Positions 26,676 to 36,027 of a DNA stretch of 64,000 bases are shown here, piece after piece. Position 1 is the first letter of the stretch; each line of letters starts with the position of its first letter. The stretch is taken from contig CBDBHH010000005.1 of assembly GCA_965205535.1 (NCBI GenBank), positions 3,286,001 through 3,350,000 of the forward strand, given 5' to 3'. This stretch comes from UBA8079 sp965205535 (GTDB lineage: Bacteria; Pseudomonadota; Alphaproteobacteria; UBA6615). Both the position numbers and the translations under genes were made by a program. Below the pieces are notes generated by a model. It had not been told where the DNA came from. It did not search any database and worked only from the letters and a program-made list of their open reading frames with translations.

Positions 26676-27947
26676 TCAGGCTGCGCGTCGAGTGGGCCGT
26701 CGGTTGCGACCGGATCGCCGCTTTTGACCTCCCGAACGTCCCTGCTGGCCACCCTTGTTGCTGGCCCATTTTCCCTGACGCCCGCCTCTGGCCGGTTTTG
26801 CCGCAGCCTTGAGCGGCCGTTCTCCGCTGGCCGTTTCAACAGGTCGGCCGATCAGTTTCTCAATATCCTTGAGTTCACCGTACTCGGTATCATCACAGAA
26901 CGACAGGGCCACACCCTCCGAGCCGGCGCGCGCGGTGCGGCCAATCCGGTGAACGTAGCTTTCCGCTTCGTTCGGCAGCTCGAAGTTGATCACATGGGTG
27001 ATCTCCTTCACGTCAATACCGCGGGCCGCGATATCGGTTGCCACCAACACCCGCACCCGGCCCTTGCGGAAGGCATCGAGGGCCTTCTGTCGGGCAGCCT
27101 GTGACTTGTTGCCGTGAATGGCGGCAGCTTCAATTCCGGCCTTGACCAGATTATCGGCAACTCTGTTTGCCCGATGCTTCGTGCGCGTGAATACGATCAC
27201 GCGTTTCATGTCCTTATCGCCGAGCAGCTCACGCAGAAGGCTCTGCTTCTCCTTGCCGTTCACAAAATGGACGGATTGGCGGATTGCTTCGACCGCGATG
27301 GTTTTGGGCGCAATGTCGATCCGCTCGGGTTCGTAGAGCATGTCGTGGGAAAGCTTCACCACTTCTGCCGGCATGGTTGCCGAGAACAGCAACGACTGAC
27401 GGTCTTCGGGCAGCTTATCGAGGATTTTCCGCACGTCGCGGATAAAGCCCATATCGAGCATGCGGTCAGCCTCGTCCAGGACGAGATGTTCCACATGTTT
27501 GAGGTTCACATGCCCCTGCTCCATCAGGTCCAACAGTCGACCCGGGGTGGCGACGACAACGTCGACACCGCGGCGCAACTTGGTCACCTGGGCGTGCTGT
27601 GAGACACCACCGAAGATAACGACATGTCGCAGGTGCAGATATTTGCCGTAGGCGTGAAACTCGTCGCCGATCTGGATTGCGAGCTCGCGGGTCGGTGCGA
27701 GTACCAACGCACGCGGGTGGCTGCGCTTACCGTCTGCGTGTCCGCGTGACAGCACGTGGAGGATCGGCAGTGCGAAGGCACCGGTCTTGCCGGTGCCGGT
27801 CTGCGCAACGCCCAGAAGGTCGACGTCTTCGAGAAGTCGGGGTATCGCCTGGGCCTGAATAGGCGTCGGCGTGTCATGGTTGCGGTCAGCCAATGCCCGC
27901 AGGATCGGATCGGCCAGGCCGAGATCCGTAAAACTAATATCGTTCAC
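26676..27947 (-). CDS. rhlE: DEAD-box RNA helicase, RhlE-type
   Basis: 423 residues. Motifs in order: Q motif (TPTPIQAQAIP), Walker A AQTGTGKT, Ib-type TPGR, DEAD box VLDEADRMLDMGF, SAT, ARGIDVKEITHVINF and HRIGRTAR. The Lys/Arg/Gly-rich C-terminal tail (about residue 375 onward) is usual for RhlE/SrmB-like helicases acting in ribosome assembly or RNA decay. The minus-strand ATG is followed by DISFTDLGLADPILRAL, the normal opening. Confidence 0.93.
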   Translation of the reverse strand: MNDISFTDLGLADPILRALADRNHDTPTPIQAQAIPRLLEDVDLLGVAQTGTGKTGAFALPILHVLSRGHADGKRSHPRALVLAPTRELAIQIGDEFHAYGKYLHLRHVVIFGGVSQHAQVTKLRRGVDVVVATPGRLLDLMEQGHVNLKHVEHLVLDEADRMLDMGFIRDVRKILDKLPEDRQSLLFSATMPAEVVKLSHDMLYEPERIDIAPKTIAVEAIRQSVHFVNGKEKQSLLRELLGDKDMKRVIVFTRTKHRANRVADNLVKAGIEAAAIHGNKSQAARQKALDAFRKGRVRVLVATDIAARGIDVKEITHVINFELPNEAESYVHRIGRTARAGSEGVALSFCDDTEYGELKDIEKLIGRPVETASGERPLKAAAKPARGGRQGKWASNKGGQQGRSGGQKRRSGRNRRPTRRAA

Positions 27948-28250
27948 TTGAATTCCTTTATCGCCACAGGCCCGGTCGATTGATCGACGCAGGTTCGCCT
28001 TGGCGTTCTGCCGCTTCCGGGCGCGGCCGGATCGGCTCTATTTCTTGATTGTTATTCTCAAGATATGCGCCTGAATAATACGGCGCTTCGCGCAATCGCG
28101 AGACAACTGATGAGCGCTATGTGGGCGTGTGCCAGTGATTTGTCAAGGAAATCAAAAATTTGCAGGTTACCCAAAGCTTAAACTTCGATGCTTCTCGGGT
28201 ATATTTCACGGGTGAATTTGGTTGGTTGAAATATCCAGAGGGTATGACTG
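27948..28250. other. Divergent intergenic spacer between rhlE and the dehydrogenase gene
   Basis: 303 nt without a credible gene. The right half is A/T-rich and holds the ribosome site of the dehydrogenase gene (AGAGGG before ATG 28251). The promoters of both divergent genes should be here, but I could not assign boxes. No RNA gene or riboswitch fold was recognised. Confidence 0.5.
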
Positions 28251-29123
28251 ATGGGCGAAAAACTGGGCATGATCGGGCTAGGCAAGATGGGCCTGGCGCT
28301 GGCGCGGGAGATGATGGCCGACGGCCATGCGGTATCGGGTTACGACATCGACCCGATGCGGATGAATATGTTGGCCGAAGCCGGCGGCACGCCTTGCGCC
28401 AATGCGCGCGAAGTCGCCGAAGCCAGCGACATTACTTTTTCCATCCTCCTGAAGCCCGAACATATCGAAGAAAACCTGTTTGGCCCCGACAGTATCGACA
28501 AGGCCGGCAAGTCGGACCTCATCCATGTCGAGATGAGCACCATGCCGCCCTTCTATTGCCAGAGCCTCTGCACGAAACTCGCCGGACTGGGCATCGACAT
28601 GCTGGACGCACCCATTTCCGGCTCCCACCCCCAGGTCGATGATCGCTCGATCACTTTCATGGTTGGTGGAAGTGACGCGGCGTTCGGGCGCGTTGGACCC
28701 GTCCTGACAAGTTTGTCGGCGGATGCGACCCACACCGGCGCATCAGGTACCGGCGCCGTCATGAAGGTCGTCACAAATCTTTTCGTCAATGCGAGCACCG
28801 CGTTGCTGGCGGAAGTCATAATTACCGGTGAGCGCGCCGGTCTTTCTCATGAGGCAATGGCCCATTGCCTGCCCAAGGGGTCCGTGCAGGGCAAGATGCT
28901 GGACATGTCCATCGACCCCCTCACCCAGCGTGATTTCACGGCGCGGGGGGCGGTCGAGATATTCGTCAAGGATATGGGCATTGCCATCGACCTGGCGAAG
29001 GACAACGGGATCGATCTGGCCGTTGTTCCGGCGGCGCGCGCGATGTTTCAACGCGCCGCCGATGCCGGCTGGGCGAAGGATGACGCAACACGGGTGATCG
29101 AGGTTTATGAGGGCAAGGCGTGA
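28251..29123 (+). CDS. NAD(P)-dependent dehydrogenase, 3-hydroxyisobutyrate dehydrogenase family
   Basis: 290 residues. The Rossmann dinucleotide motif GMIGLGKMGLALA sits at residues 6-18, a substrate-loop motif (DAPISGSHPQ) in mid-protein, and a helical dimer region with the catalytic lysine (GAVMKVVTNLFVN). The order matches beta-hydroxyacid dehydrogenases such as 3-hydroxyisobutyrate or tartronate semialdehyde reductases; the exact acid is unclear. The following kinase-like gene starts within the stop (GTGA), so the two are probably co-translated. Confidence 0.88.
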   Translation: MGEKLGMIGLGKMGLALAREMMADGHAVSGYDIDPMRMNMLAEAGGTPCANAREVAEASDITFSILLKPEHIEENLFGPDSIDKAGKSDLIHVEMSTMPPFYCQSLCTKLAGLGIDMLDAPISGSHPQVDDRSITFMVGGSDAAFGRVGPVLTSLSADATHTGASGTGAVMKVVTNLFVNASTALLAEVIITGERAGLSHEAMAHCLPKGSVQGKMLDMSIDPLTQRDFTARGAVEIFVKDMGIAIDLAKDNGIDLAVVPAARAMFQRAADAGWAKDDATRVIEVYEGKA

Positions 29124-30127
29124 GCGGAACGCCGCAACCCGATGGAGATCTCGTTGCATCGCTGCACAAAGCGCACCTGATCGACGAATCTGCGTCCTTC
29201 GAACGGCTCACGGGCGGGATATCATCGGACATCTGGAAGGTCACGACACCCGAGCGCAGTTTCTGCGTAAAACGCGCCCTGCCCCAACTCGCGGTCGAAG
29301 TTGAGTGGCAGGTCCCGGTTGAGCGAAACCGCTTCGAAGTCGACTGGTACCGGATCGCCGACGGAATCATCCCCGGAGCGGCACCGACAGTTTTGGCGCA
29401 TGATGACGACGCCATGCTGTTCGCCATGGAATTTCTCGATCCTTCGGAATTCAAACTCTACAAGGATGAACTGCACGCCGGACGTGCCGATCCGGAAACT
29501 GCCGCAGAAGTTGGACGTCGGCTCGCTGCGATACACGCGGGCACTGCCGGGCGTCCGGAACTGGCAAAAACATTCCCGCGCAACGATATTTTCCACGCAA
29601 TCCGCCTTGAGCCATATCTTGAGGCAACAGCGGGCCCGCACCCCGATCTGCATGACGCGCTGTTTGCGTTGAGTGAACGCACCCACGTCACCCGCCTGGC
29701 GATGATCCATGGCGACGTCAGTCCCAAGAACATCCTGATCGGCCCGGAAGGCCCGGTTTTTCTGGATGCAGAATGCGCCTGCATCGGAGACCCGGCGTTT
29801 GATCTGGCCTTCTGCCTCAACCATTTCTTATTGAAATGCCTGTGGACTCCATCCGCCATACCCGCTTTCCTCGATTGTTTCGGTGCAATGACGGATGCCT
29901 ATCTCGACGGTGTGGACTGGGAATCACCGCACGAGATGGAAACGCGGACGGCGCACTTGCTGCCGGGCCTGTTTCTGGCACGTGTGGACGGAAAATCGCC
30001 GGTCGAATACATCACGGATGATGTCGACCGCGACAAAGTGCGGCGAGTCGGTCGCGCATTGCTTCAGTCACCGCCGTCAGGATTGTCGGATGTTCGCGTA
30101 GCCTGGGAAACAGAATTGAAGAGATGA
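29120..30127 (+). CDS. Phosphotransferase of the aminoglycoside/choline kinase fold
   Basis: 335 residues. The catalytic Brenner motif HGDVSPKNIL provides the Asp base and the Asn metal ligand, and FLDAECACIGDP is the DFG-equivalent. An N-terminal nucleotide-lobe segment (SFERLTGGISSDIWKV) matches the family. This fold phosphorylates small hydroxyl or amino compounds. The overlap with the upstream hydroxyacid dehydrogenase gene suggests that both act on related metabolites. The true substrate is unknown; antibiotic resistance should not be assumed. Confidence 0.87.
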   Translation: MSGTPQPDGDLVASLHKAHLIDESASFERLTGGISSDIWKVTTPERSFCVKRALPQLAVEVEWQVPVERNRFEVDWYRIADGIIPGAAPTVLAHDDDAMLFAMEFLDPSEFKLYKDELHAGRADPETAAEVGRRLAAIHAGTAGRPELAKTFPRNDIFHAIRLEPYLEATAGPHPDLHDALFALSERTHVTRLAMIHGDVSPKNILIGPEGPVFLDAECACIGDPAFDLAFCLNHFLLKCLWTPSAIPAFLDCFGAMTDAYLDGVDWESPHEMETRTAHLLPGLFLARVDGKSPVEYITDDVDRDKVRRVGRALLQSPPSGLSDVRVAWETELKR

Positions 30128-30181
30128 TCGCAGTTGCGGCGATCGCGGCGCGGACCCAGCCCGGGTCAAATTTCGACGGCG

Positions 30182-30982
30182 CTACGCCGCTTTCTGTTTC
30201 GCGATGAACGCCAGGACTTCTTCGTTGAACAATTCGGGGCGTGTCACGGAAACCGCATGACCGCCATTCTCCAGAATTTTCAATGCAGCACCGGGAATGA
30301 GGTCTGCGAGTTCGTGGGAGAAATAGGCGGGGGTGAGGAAGTCATCTTCGGCGCAGATGACGAGAGACGGGACGCTTACCCGACCAATAAAATCCGAACA
30401 GTCGAAAGCGAGGACCGCATCCATCCGGCTTTCCATGATTGCAGCTGACGGGAGAGCAGCAACGGCGTCGGGTTCCTGCGCGAGCATCGCCTTGCCATGC
30501 TCTCGGATAAACCATGGCGGGAAAAGGAATAGCGGTGTCGCGCGGGCATAGGCCTGAACACCGGAGCCGTGCAGTAAGGCGCGGCGCACATCAAAACAAC
30601 GGGTCAACTGTGGATCCGCCCTGGTCCAGCCAGCGTAGATGACGGCACTGGAGAGACGTTCGGGCGCCTTCACGGCAATGACCATCGCCATGGCGGCGCC
30701 GGTCGAATGTCCCACGATATGTGCCTGATCGATTTTCAGGACATCCATCAGCCGCAACAGATCGTCTGCCATCTGATCGACGGAGTATTCGATCTCGGAG
30801 TGCGTACTCCGGCCTGTGCCACGATGATCGTGGACGATGACCGTGTAATGCTCGGCGAATGCCTCGATTTGAGGATTCCAGTAATCAGCCGTGCCGCCGA
30901 GACCGGCAACCAGCATCAATGGCGGCCCTTCCCCATGGGTTTCGTAATGGATTTCGCCGTTTCCGATATCTGCAAGTGGCAT
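30182..30982 (-). CDS. Alpha/beta hydrolase, serine type (RutD/enol-lactonase-like)
   Basis: 266 residues. Triad elements are visible: the nucleophile elbow GHSTGAAM with Ser, an acid in ICAEDDFLTP, and the His in NGGHAVSVTR. The first strand region (LMLVAGLGGTADYW) and DHRGTGRS match lactonase-type hydrolases such as aminoacrylate hydrolase or 3-oxoadipate enol-lactonase; substrate undetermined. It follows the cupin gene on the same strand with a 24-nt gap and probably shares its transcript. Confidence 0.85.
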   Translation of the reverse strand: MPLADIGNGEIHYETHGEGPPLMLVAGLGGTADYWNPQIEAFAEHYTVIVHDHRGTGRSTHSEIEYSVDQMADDLLRLMDVLKIDQAHIVGHSTGAAMAMVIAVKAPERLSSAVIYAGWTRADPQLTRCFDVRRALLHGSGVQAYARATPLFLFPPWFIREHGKAMLAQEPDAVAALPSAAIMESRMDAVLAFDCSDFIGRVSVPSLVICAEDDFLTPAYFSHELADLIPGAALKILENGGHAVSVTRPELFNEEVLAFIAKQKAA

Positions 30983-31006
30983 GCTGACGGTTCCTGATTG
31001 CGCGGG

Positions 31007-31561
31007 TTAACTGTCGATCTCGCGAAGGTTTCCGTTTTCGTCGACTTCAAGACCGGTCCCGCGAGCGGCCTCCACGACGCTCGGGTGCCAGGCAACATTC
31101 CCCGCGTCCGGGCCGCCGACGATTGTCAGGATCAGGGCATCGGGGTCATCGCATACACAGCGAAAGCCGCGATAGATCAGGGTTGGGACATTGATGATAT
31201 CGCCTGGCTCAAGCTTCACGGCGCGCTCGTCCTCGCCCTCAAGCCAGAACAGTTCCCATGTGCCCCGGATCGGAACAAAGACCTCTTCGGTCAAATGGGC
31301 GTGCAATGCCGCGCCGTTCCCGTTCTCGGCGCGGTTGTAGATCACGGCGAACCCATGCGCCGGCGAACTGATCTTGGGCTCCAGGGCCGGATCTTCAGGG
31401 TTTTCCGTGACGCTGGTGCCGATCATGTTGATGATTTCGCGCTGGTAGCCCGGCAGTCGCTGGTCGAGAAACGCGAGGTCAGATCCCTTGGAGCTCGCCT
31501 CCCGAGCGACAAATTTGGTTTCCATTTCCTCGACTGAAATTCTTGGTATGGCCATCATCAT
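31007..31561 (-). CDS. Cupin-domain protein
   Basis: 184 residues. A single cupin barrel: the metal-binding motif 1 appears as GNGAALHAHLTEEVFVPIRG (two His and a Glu) and motif 2 as LEPGDIINVPTLIYRGFRC, lacking the usual motif-2 His. It may bind a metal or an acidic ligand. The acidic last third (PDAGNVAWHPSVVEAARGTG) has no match I know. It precedes the alpha/beta hydrolase. The broken cupin gene at 48.7 kb shares the fold but is not closely alike. Confidence 0.8.
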   Translation of the reverse strand: MMMAIPRISVEEMETKFVAREASSKGSDLAFLDQRLPGYQREIINMIGTSVTENPEDPALEPKISSPAHGFAVIYNRAENGNGAALHAHLTEEVFVPIRGTWELFWLEGEDERAVKLEPGDIINVPTLIYRGFRCVCDDPDALILTIVGGPDAGNVAWHPSVVEAARGTGLEVDENGNLREIDS

Positions 31562-31711
31562 GTCTCCGGCTTCATGTCGCGTGTATCACCCGCGACTGAT
31601 GGTATCCATGGTCTGCCAATGCAGCCAAGATGGGAGAACACAGTATTTAAGTATCCCCGGCGCCACAATATCGGGAACGGCCAGGTGTCACGTCCGGGAA
31701 TGCTGAGGAAA

Positions 31712-31787
31712 TGGTGGGCACTGTAGGATTCGAACCTACGACCGTTCGATTAAAAGTCGAATGCTCTACCAACTGAGCTAAGTGCCC
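31712..31787 (-). tRNA. tRNA-Lys (TTT)
   Basis: 76 nt with encoded CCA. Reverse strand: GGGCACT acceptor, D-arm TTAGCTCAGTTGGTAGAGC, anticodon stem TTCGA/TCGAA around CTTTTAA giving anticodon TTT, T-arm with GGTTCGAATCC. All expected pairs form. Confidence 0.97.
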
Positions 31788-31850
31788 ACACGGCACGCGC
31801 GGCCATCTGAAATGGGCGGCGGGTGCGGAATGCGTCTATTTAGAAACCGA

Positions 31851-31878
31851 CACGCGCCGGGTCAATGCCCGACGCGTG
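31851..31878 (-). terminator. Candidate terminator after the cyclophilin gene
   Basis: An 11-base arm pair with one mismatch (CACGCGCCGGG / CCCGACGCGTG, 6-nt loop), 28 nt past the cyclophilin stop on the minus strand. The following TCGGTTTC is only weakly T-rich, so termination is not certain. Confidence 0.4.
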
Positions 31879-31905
31879 AGTTTTCAGTCTTGTTTCGTGA
31901 CGTGA

Positions 31906-32490
31906 CTACTGTGCGTCGGCCGCGACCTGGACCTTGATCATCTTGTCCGGGTCCTGCACGGAACCACTTGAGCCTTCGCCACGCTTGATCGCGTCGACAA
32001 GTTCCATGCCATCGGTCACCTGACCCCAGACGGTGTATTGACCGTCGAGGAAGGAGGCGTCGTCGAAAACGATAAAAAATTGGCTGTTGGCGCTGTTAGG
32101 ATCCTGGGTGCGGGCCATCGAAACGGCACCGCGGCCATGATTCACTTCGGAAAATTCCGCATCGAGATCGGGGAGTTCGGATCCGCCTGAACCAGTCCCG
32201 GTCGGGTCTCCGGTCTGGGCCATGAAGCCGTCAATCACCCGGTGGAATACGATGCCGTCATAGAAACCCTCGCGGGCCAGTTCCTTGATGCGCGCGACAT
32301 GGTTGGGGGCAACGTCGGGCAGCAGCTCGATTGTGACGCGTCCGCCTTCGAGGTCGATGTAGAGTGTGTTTTCCAAGTCGCGCTCCTGTGCACTTTTCTG
32401 AGCATGGGCCGCAGGGGGCACATACCCGTCCATTGTAACGAAGCCGAACGCTGCTATCAGCGCGGCCAAAAAGATTCGTCGTTTCATCAT
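31906..32490 (-). CDS. Peptidyl-prolyl cis-trans isomerase, cyclophilin type, exported
   Basis: 194 residues with a signal peptide (MKRRIFLAALIAAFGFVTMD, then AHAQ), so probably periplasmic. The cyclophilin active-site segments FHRVIDGFMAQTGD, a GRGAVSMAR loop and NSANSQFFIVF are intact, with Arg, Phe and Gln of the catalytic set visible. It assists folding of exported proteins. The start could also be the second ATG at 32487. It is downstream of coaD on the same strand with only a 6-nt gap, so probably one operon with gyrA-coaD. Confidence 0.93.
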   Translation of the reverse strand: MMKRRIFLAALIAAFGFVTMDGYVPPAAHAQKSAQERDLENTLYIDLEGGRVTIELLPDVAPNHVARIKELAREGFYDGIVFHRVIDGFMAQTGDPTGTGSGGSELPDLDAEFSEVNHGRGAVSMARTQDPNSANSQFFIVFDDASFLDGQYTVWGQVTDGMELVDAIKRGEGSSGSVQDPDKMIKVQVAADAQ

Positions 32491-32496
32491 GGGTGT

Positions 32497-33027
32497 TTAC
32501 TCGTTGACGGCCTGCAGGTCGAGCCGCCCGAAACGTTCATTTACGCGCCGGGCAACGGTGGGGGAAACGAAACTCGATATATCACCACCGAGTGCCGCGA
32601 TTTCCTTGACCAGGCGCGAGGCGATGAACTGGTGTCGTTCCGAAGCCATCAAAAACAAAATCTCTATGTCAGCATTAAGGCGGGCATTCATACCGGCCAT
32701 CTGGAATTCATAGTCGAAGTCCGAGACCGCGCGCAGGCCGCGCAGGATACAATCGGCATTCTCCGCTTCGGCAAACTGCATCAACAGGGAATCGAAGGGC
32801 TTAACTTCGATCTTGCCAACCTTCGGGTCGTCGATCAAAGCCACCTCGTCCCGAACCATCTCAACCCGCTCATCGAGTGAAAAAAGCGGTCCCTTGCCTG
32901 CGTTCACAGCCACGCCGATCACCAGCCGATCGAGCACACGTGCACCACGCTTGATGATGTCCATATGCCCGTTCGTGGTCGGGTCAAAGGTGCCGGGGTA
33001 AACCCCGATGCGTTCATTCTTCGCCAT
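32497..33027 (-). CDS. coaD: Phosphopantetheine adenylyltransferase
   Basis: 176 residues; the fourth step of coenzyme A synthesis, joining 4'-phosphopantetheine and ATP. The nucleotidyl transferase motif TxGH is present in YPGTFDPTTNGHMDIIKRG, and the ligand and ISSxxV segment (GGDISSFVSPTVARRV) closes the domain. The frame is open further (to 33177), but ATG 33027 opens with MAKNERIGVYPG, the normal start. It overlaps the gyrA 3' end by 14 nt, so the two are translated in tandem. Confidence 0.96.
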   Translation of the reverse strand: MAKNERIGVYPGTFDPTTNGHMDIIKRGARVLDRLVIGVAVNAGKGPLFSLDERVEMVRDEVALIDDPKVGKIEVKPFDSLLMQFAEAENADCILRGLRAVSDFDYEFQMAGMNARLNADIEILFLMASERHQFIASRLVKEIAALGGDISSFVSPTVARRVNERFGRLDLQAVNE

Positions 33028-35881
33028 TTTCGTCCTCGAGCGCCGTTTCGTCGCTGCCGGCCGCATCATCGTTGTCAGATGAATCACCGGTTTCGTCGTC
33101 TGGCGTCTCGCTCCCCCGATCCGTGCCGTTTTCGGCATCTTGTTCGGTGTTTTCGTCTGCTTCGTCTTCCTCATCATCGTCGCGCAAATGGGCGACGGTC
33201 ACAACCCGTTCGTCGTCGGCCACCCGGAACAGGGTCACGCCACGCGTTGACCGCCCGGCAATGCGCACATCGCCGACGCCGGTACGGATGAGCTGGCCGC
33301 CATCGGTGACCATGACGAGCTGGGTCTCTTCCTCGACCGGGAACGACGCCACGACCGCGTTATCCTTCACATCCGACAGCGTGATGTTGACCACGCCCTG
33401 CCCGCCCCGGTTGGTGATCCGGTATTCATAGGCAGATGTCCGCTTGCCAAAGCCGTTGGCGGTGACAGAGAGGATGAATTGCTCCTGCTCGGCAAGCTCC
33501 GCGTAGCGTTCGTCGGAAAGTACAAGCACTTCGGTTGCCTCGCCATCATCCGCATCGGCGACAGGCGTTTCTGCAGATGCATCACTTTCGGCTTCGGCGC
33601 GTTCGGCGCGGCTGCGCTTGAGGTAGGCCTCACGCTCATCGACCGAGAATTCTGCGTGGGACAGGATCGACATCGAAATCACGTTGTCATCCGGACCCAG
33701 ACGAATCCCGCGCACGCCGGTCGAGTTGCGGCCGGCGAACACACGCACGTCGGTCGCCTCGAAGCGGATCGACTTGGCCTTGGCGGTTGCCAGCAGGACG
33801 TGATCGGTATCCTCGCAAGGCTGCACCCCGACGAGCTGGTCGCCCTCGTCGAGCTTCATGGCGATCTTGCCGTTGGATTTCACCTGGACGAAATCCGACA
33901 GCCGGTTGCGCCGGACATTGCCGCTCACGGTCGCGAACATGACAAACAGGTTCTCGGCCTCGGATTCGTCTTCCGGCAACGGCATCAAGGTGGTGATGGT
34001 CTCGTCTTCCTCGAGCGGCAGCACGTTGACCAGCGCCTTGCCCCGGCCCTGGGGCGTGCCGACGGGCAGATTGTAGACCTTGGTCTTGTAGACCATGCCG
34101 CGTGACGAGAAGAACAGCACCGGCGTGTGGGTGTTGAGCACGAAGACCGAGCTGATGAAGTCTTCATCGCGGGCCTTCATGCCCGCCCGGCCCTTGCCGC
34201 CGCGTTTCTGCTCCCGATAGGTCGAAAGCGGAACCCGCTGGATGTAGCCATTGTGGGTCACGGTAACGACCATGTCCTCACGCTGGATCAGTGCCTCGAG
34301 ATCCTGTTCGAACTCGCCCTCGATGATCTCGGTGCGGCGGGGATCCGCGAACTCTTCGCGCATGGCCAGCAGTTCGTCGCGCAATATGCCGTACAGCTTC
34401 TCGCGGTCGTCGAGGATGGACAGGTATTCCTTGATCTGTTCGACCAGCTCGACCAGGTCATTGGCGATCTTGTCGCGCTCGAGCCCCGTCAGGCGGTGCA
34501 GGCGCAGTTCTAGGATCGCCTTGGCCTGCTCCTCGGAGAGCTGATAATTGCCTTTATCGTCGACTTCCCGGCCCGGCTCGTCGATCAGCGCGATCAGCGG
34601 AGTGACCTCCTTGGCCGGCCACATCTTGGCGCAGAGTTGTTCGCGCGCGTCCGTGGCATCCTTGGCGGCGCGGATCAGCTCGATCACCGGGTCCAGGTTG
34701 GCCACGGCAACGGCCAGACCGACCAGTGTATGGGCGCGGTCGCGCGCACGCGCGAGTTCGTAGATCGTGCGCCGGGTGATGACTTCCTCGCGGAACGCGA
34801 CGAAGGCGGCGATGATCTCCCTGACGTTGAGGAGTTCCGGCCGGCCACCATTGAGTGCCAGCATGTTTACGCCGAACGACGATTGTAGCTGGGTGTAGCG
34901 GAACAGCTGGTTGAGCACGACTTCCGGCACGGCCTCGCGCTTCAGTTCGATGACGACACGAACGCCGTCGCGATCGCTTTCGTCACGCAGATCGGAAATA
35001 CCCTCGATGATCTTCTCGTGGGCGACTTCCGCGATCCGCTCGATCATCCGGGACTTGTTCACCTGATAGGGAATCTCGGTGACGATAATGGCGTTGCGTC
35101 CGGCGCGAACCTCTTCAAAGGCGGTTTTTGCCCGGATCACGACCGACCCGCGGCCGGTGTGGAAGGCAGCACGGATGCCGCTGGTGCCCAGAATGATGCC
35201 GCCGGTCGGGAAATCGGGCCCGTGCATCACCTCGAGCATCTCGTCGATGGTCGTCTCGGGATTGTCGATGTACAGGCAGCACGCGTCGATCACTTCGCCC
35301 AGGTTGTGGGGTGGGATGTTCGTCGCCATGCCCACGGCGATGCCGCCGGCACCATTGACCAGCAAATTCGGGTACTGGGCCGGCAAAACCACCGGCTCGT
35401 TGATGCTTTCGTCGTAGTTCGGCTGGAAATCGACTGTATCCCGGTCGATATCCGCGATCAGCGAGTGCGCGGCCTTGGACATGCGCGCTTCCGTGTAGCG
35501 CATGGCCGCCGCCCGATCGCCGTCCATGGAGCCGAAATTACCTTGGCCGTCGATCAGCTCCAGGCGCATGGAGAAATCCTGCGCCATACGCACCATGGCG
35601 TCGTAGATCGCGCTGTCGCCATGGGGATGGTACTTACCCATGACCTCGCCGACGATACGCGCAGACTTGCGATAGGGCCGATTGTACTCGAAACCGGACT
35701 CCTTCATCGAATACAGGATGCGCCTGTGCACCGGTTTCAGGCCGTCGCGCACATCGGGCAAGGCGCGGGACACGATCACGCTCATGGCGTAATCGAGGTA
35801 CGAGGACTTCATCTCGTCCTCGATGGTCACCGGGGCGATATCAAAACCGTCCGGCGGAAGCTCTGCGGATTGATCACTCAT
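33014..35881 (-). CDS. gyrA: DNA gyrase subunit A
   Basis: 955 residues. The catalytic tyrosine is Tyr129 in AAAMRYTEARM. The quinolone-determining segment GKYHPHGDSAIYDAM keeps Ser90 and Asp94, the residues that typically confer sensitivity, so no resistance change is seen. The C-terminal domain starts with the GyrA box (QKRGGKG). An unusual acidic tail of about 60 residues, nearly all Asp, Glu, Ser and Gly, closes the protein and is longer than in E. coli. coaD starts inside its last codons. Confidence 0.97.
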   Translation of the reverse strand: MSDQSAELPPDGFDIAPVTIEDEMKSSYLDYAMSVIVSRALPDVRDGLKPVHRRILYSMKESGFEYNRPYRKSARIVGEVMGKYHPHGDSAIYDAMVRMAQDFSMRLELIDGQGNFGSMDGDRAAAMRYTEARMSKAAHSLIADIDRDTVDFQPNYDESINEPVVLPAQYPNLLVNGAGGIAVGMATNIPPHNLGEVIDACCLYIDNPETTIDEMLEVMHGPDFPTGGIILGTSGIRAAFHTGRGSVVIRAKTAFEEVRAGRNAIIVTEIPYQVNKSRMIERIAEVAHEKIIEGISDLRDESDRDGVRVVIELKREAVPEVVLNQLFRYTQLQSSFGVNMLALNGGRPELLNVREIIAAFVAFREEVITRRTIYELARARDRAHTLVGLAVAVANLDPVIELIRAAKDATDAREQLCAKMWPAKEVTPLIALIDEPGREVDDKGNYQLSEEQAKAILELRLHRLTGLERDKIANDLVELVEQIKEYLSILDDREKLYGILRDELLAMREEFADPRRTEIIEGEFEQDLEALIQREDMVVTVTHNGYIQRVPLSTYREQKRGGKGRAGMKARDEDFISSVFVLNTHTPVLFFSSRGMVYKTKVYNLPVGTPQGRGKALVNVLPLEEDETITTLMPLPEDESEAENLFVMFATVSGNVRRNRLSDFVQVKSNGKIAMKLDEGDQLVGVQPCEDTDHVLLATAKAKSIRFEATDVRVFAGRNSTGVRGIRLGPDDNVISMSILSHAEFSVDEREAYLKRSRAERAEAESDASAETPVADADDGEATEVLVLSDERYAELAEQEQFILSVTANGFGKRTSAYEYRITNRGGQGVVNITLSDVKDNAVVASFPVEEETQLVMVTDGGQLIRTGVGDVRIAGRSTRGVTLFRVADDERVVTVAHLRDDDEEDEADENTEQDAENGTDRGSETPDDETGDSSDNDDAAGSDETALEDENGEE

Positions 35882-36027
35882 TGTGTTTTATCAACGCTGT
35901 ACGGCGTGAAATTAATGTAATTTCGAACAAGCCGAATCGGGTGCATTTTCATCGTCAGAGACTACCTGAATCCGGGGATTCGGGCAAGGAATCGAGCCGC
36001 TTGTTTCGGCGCCGAAATGTACGCGTT

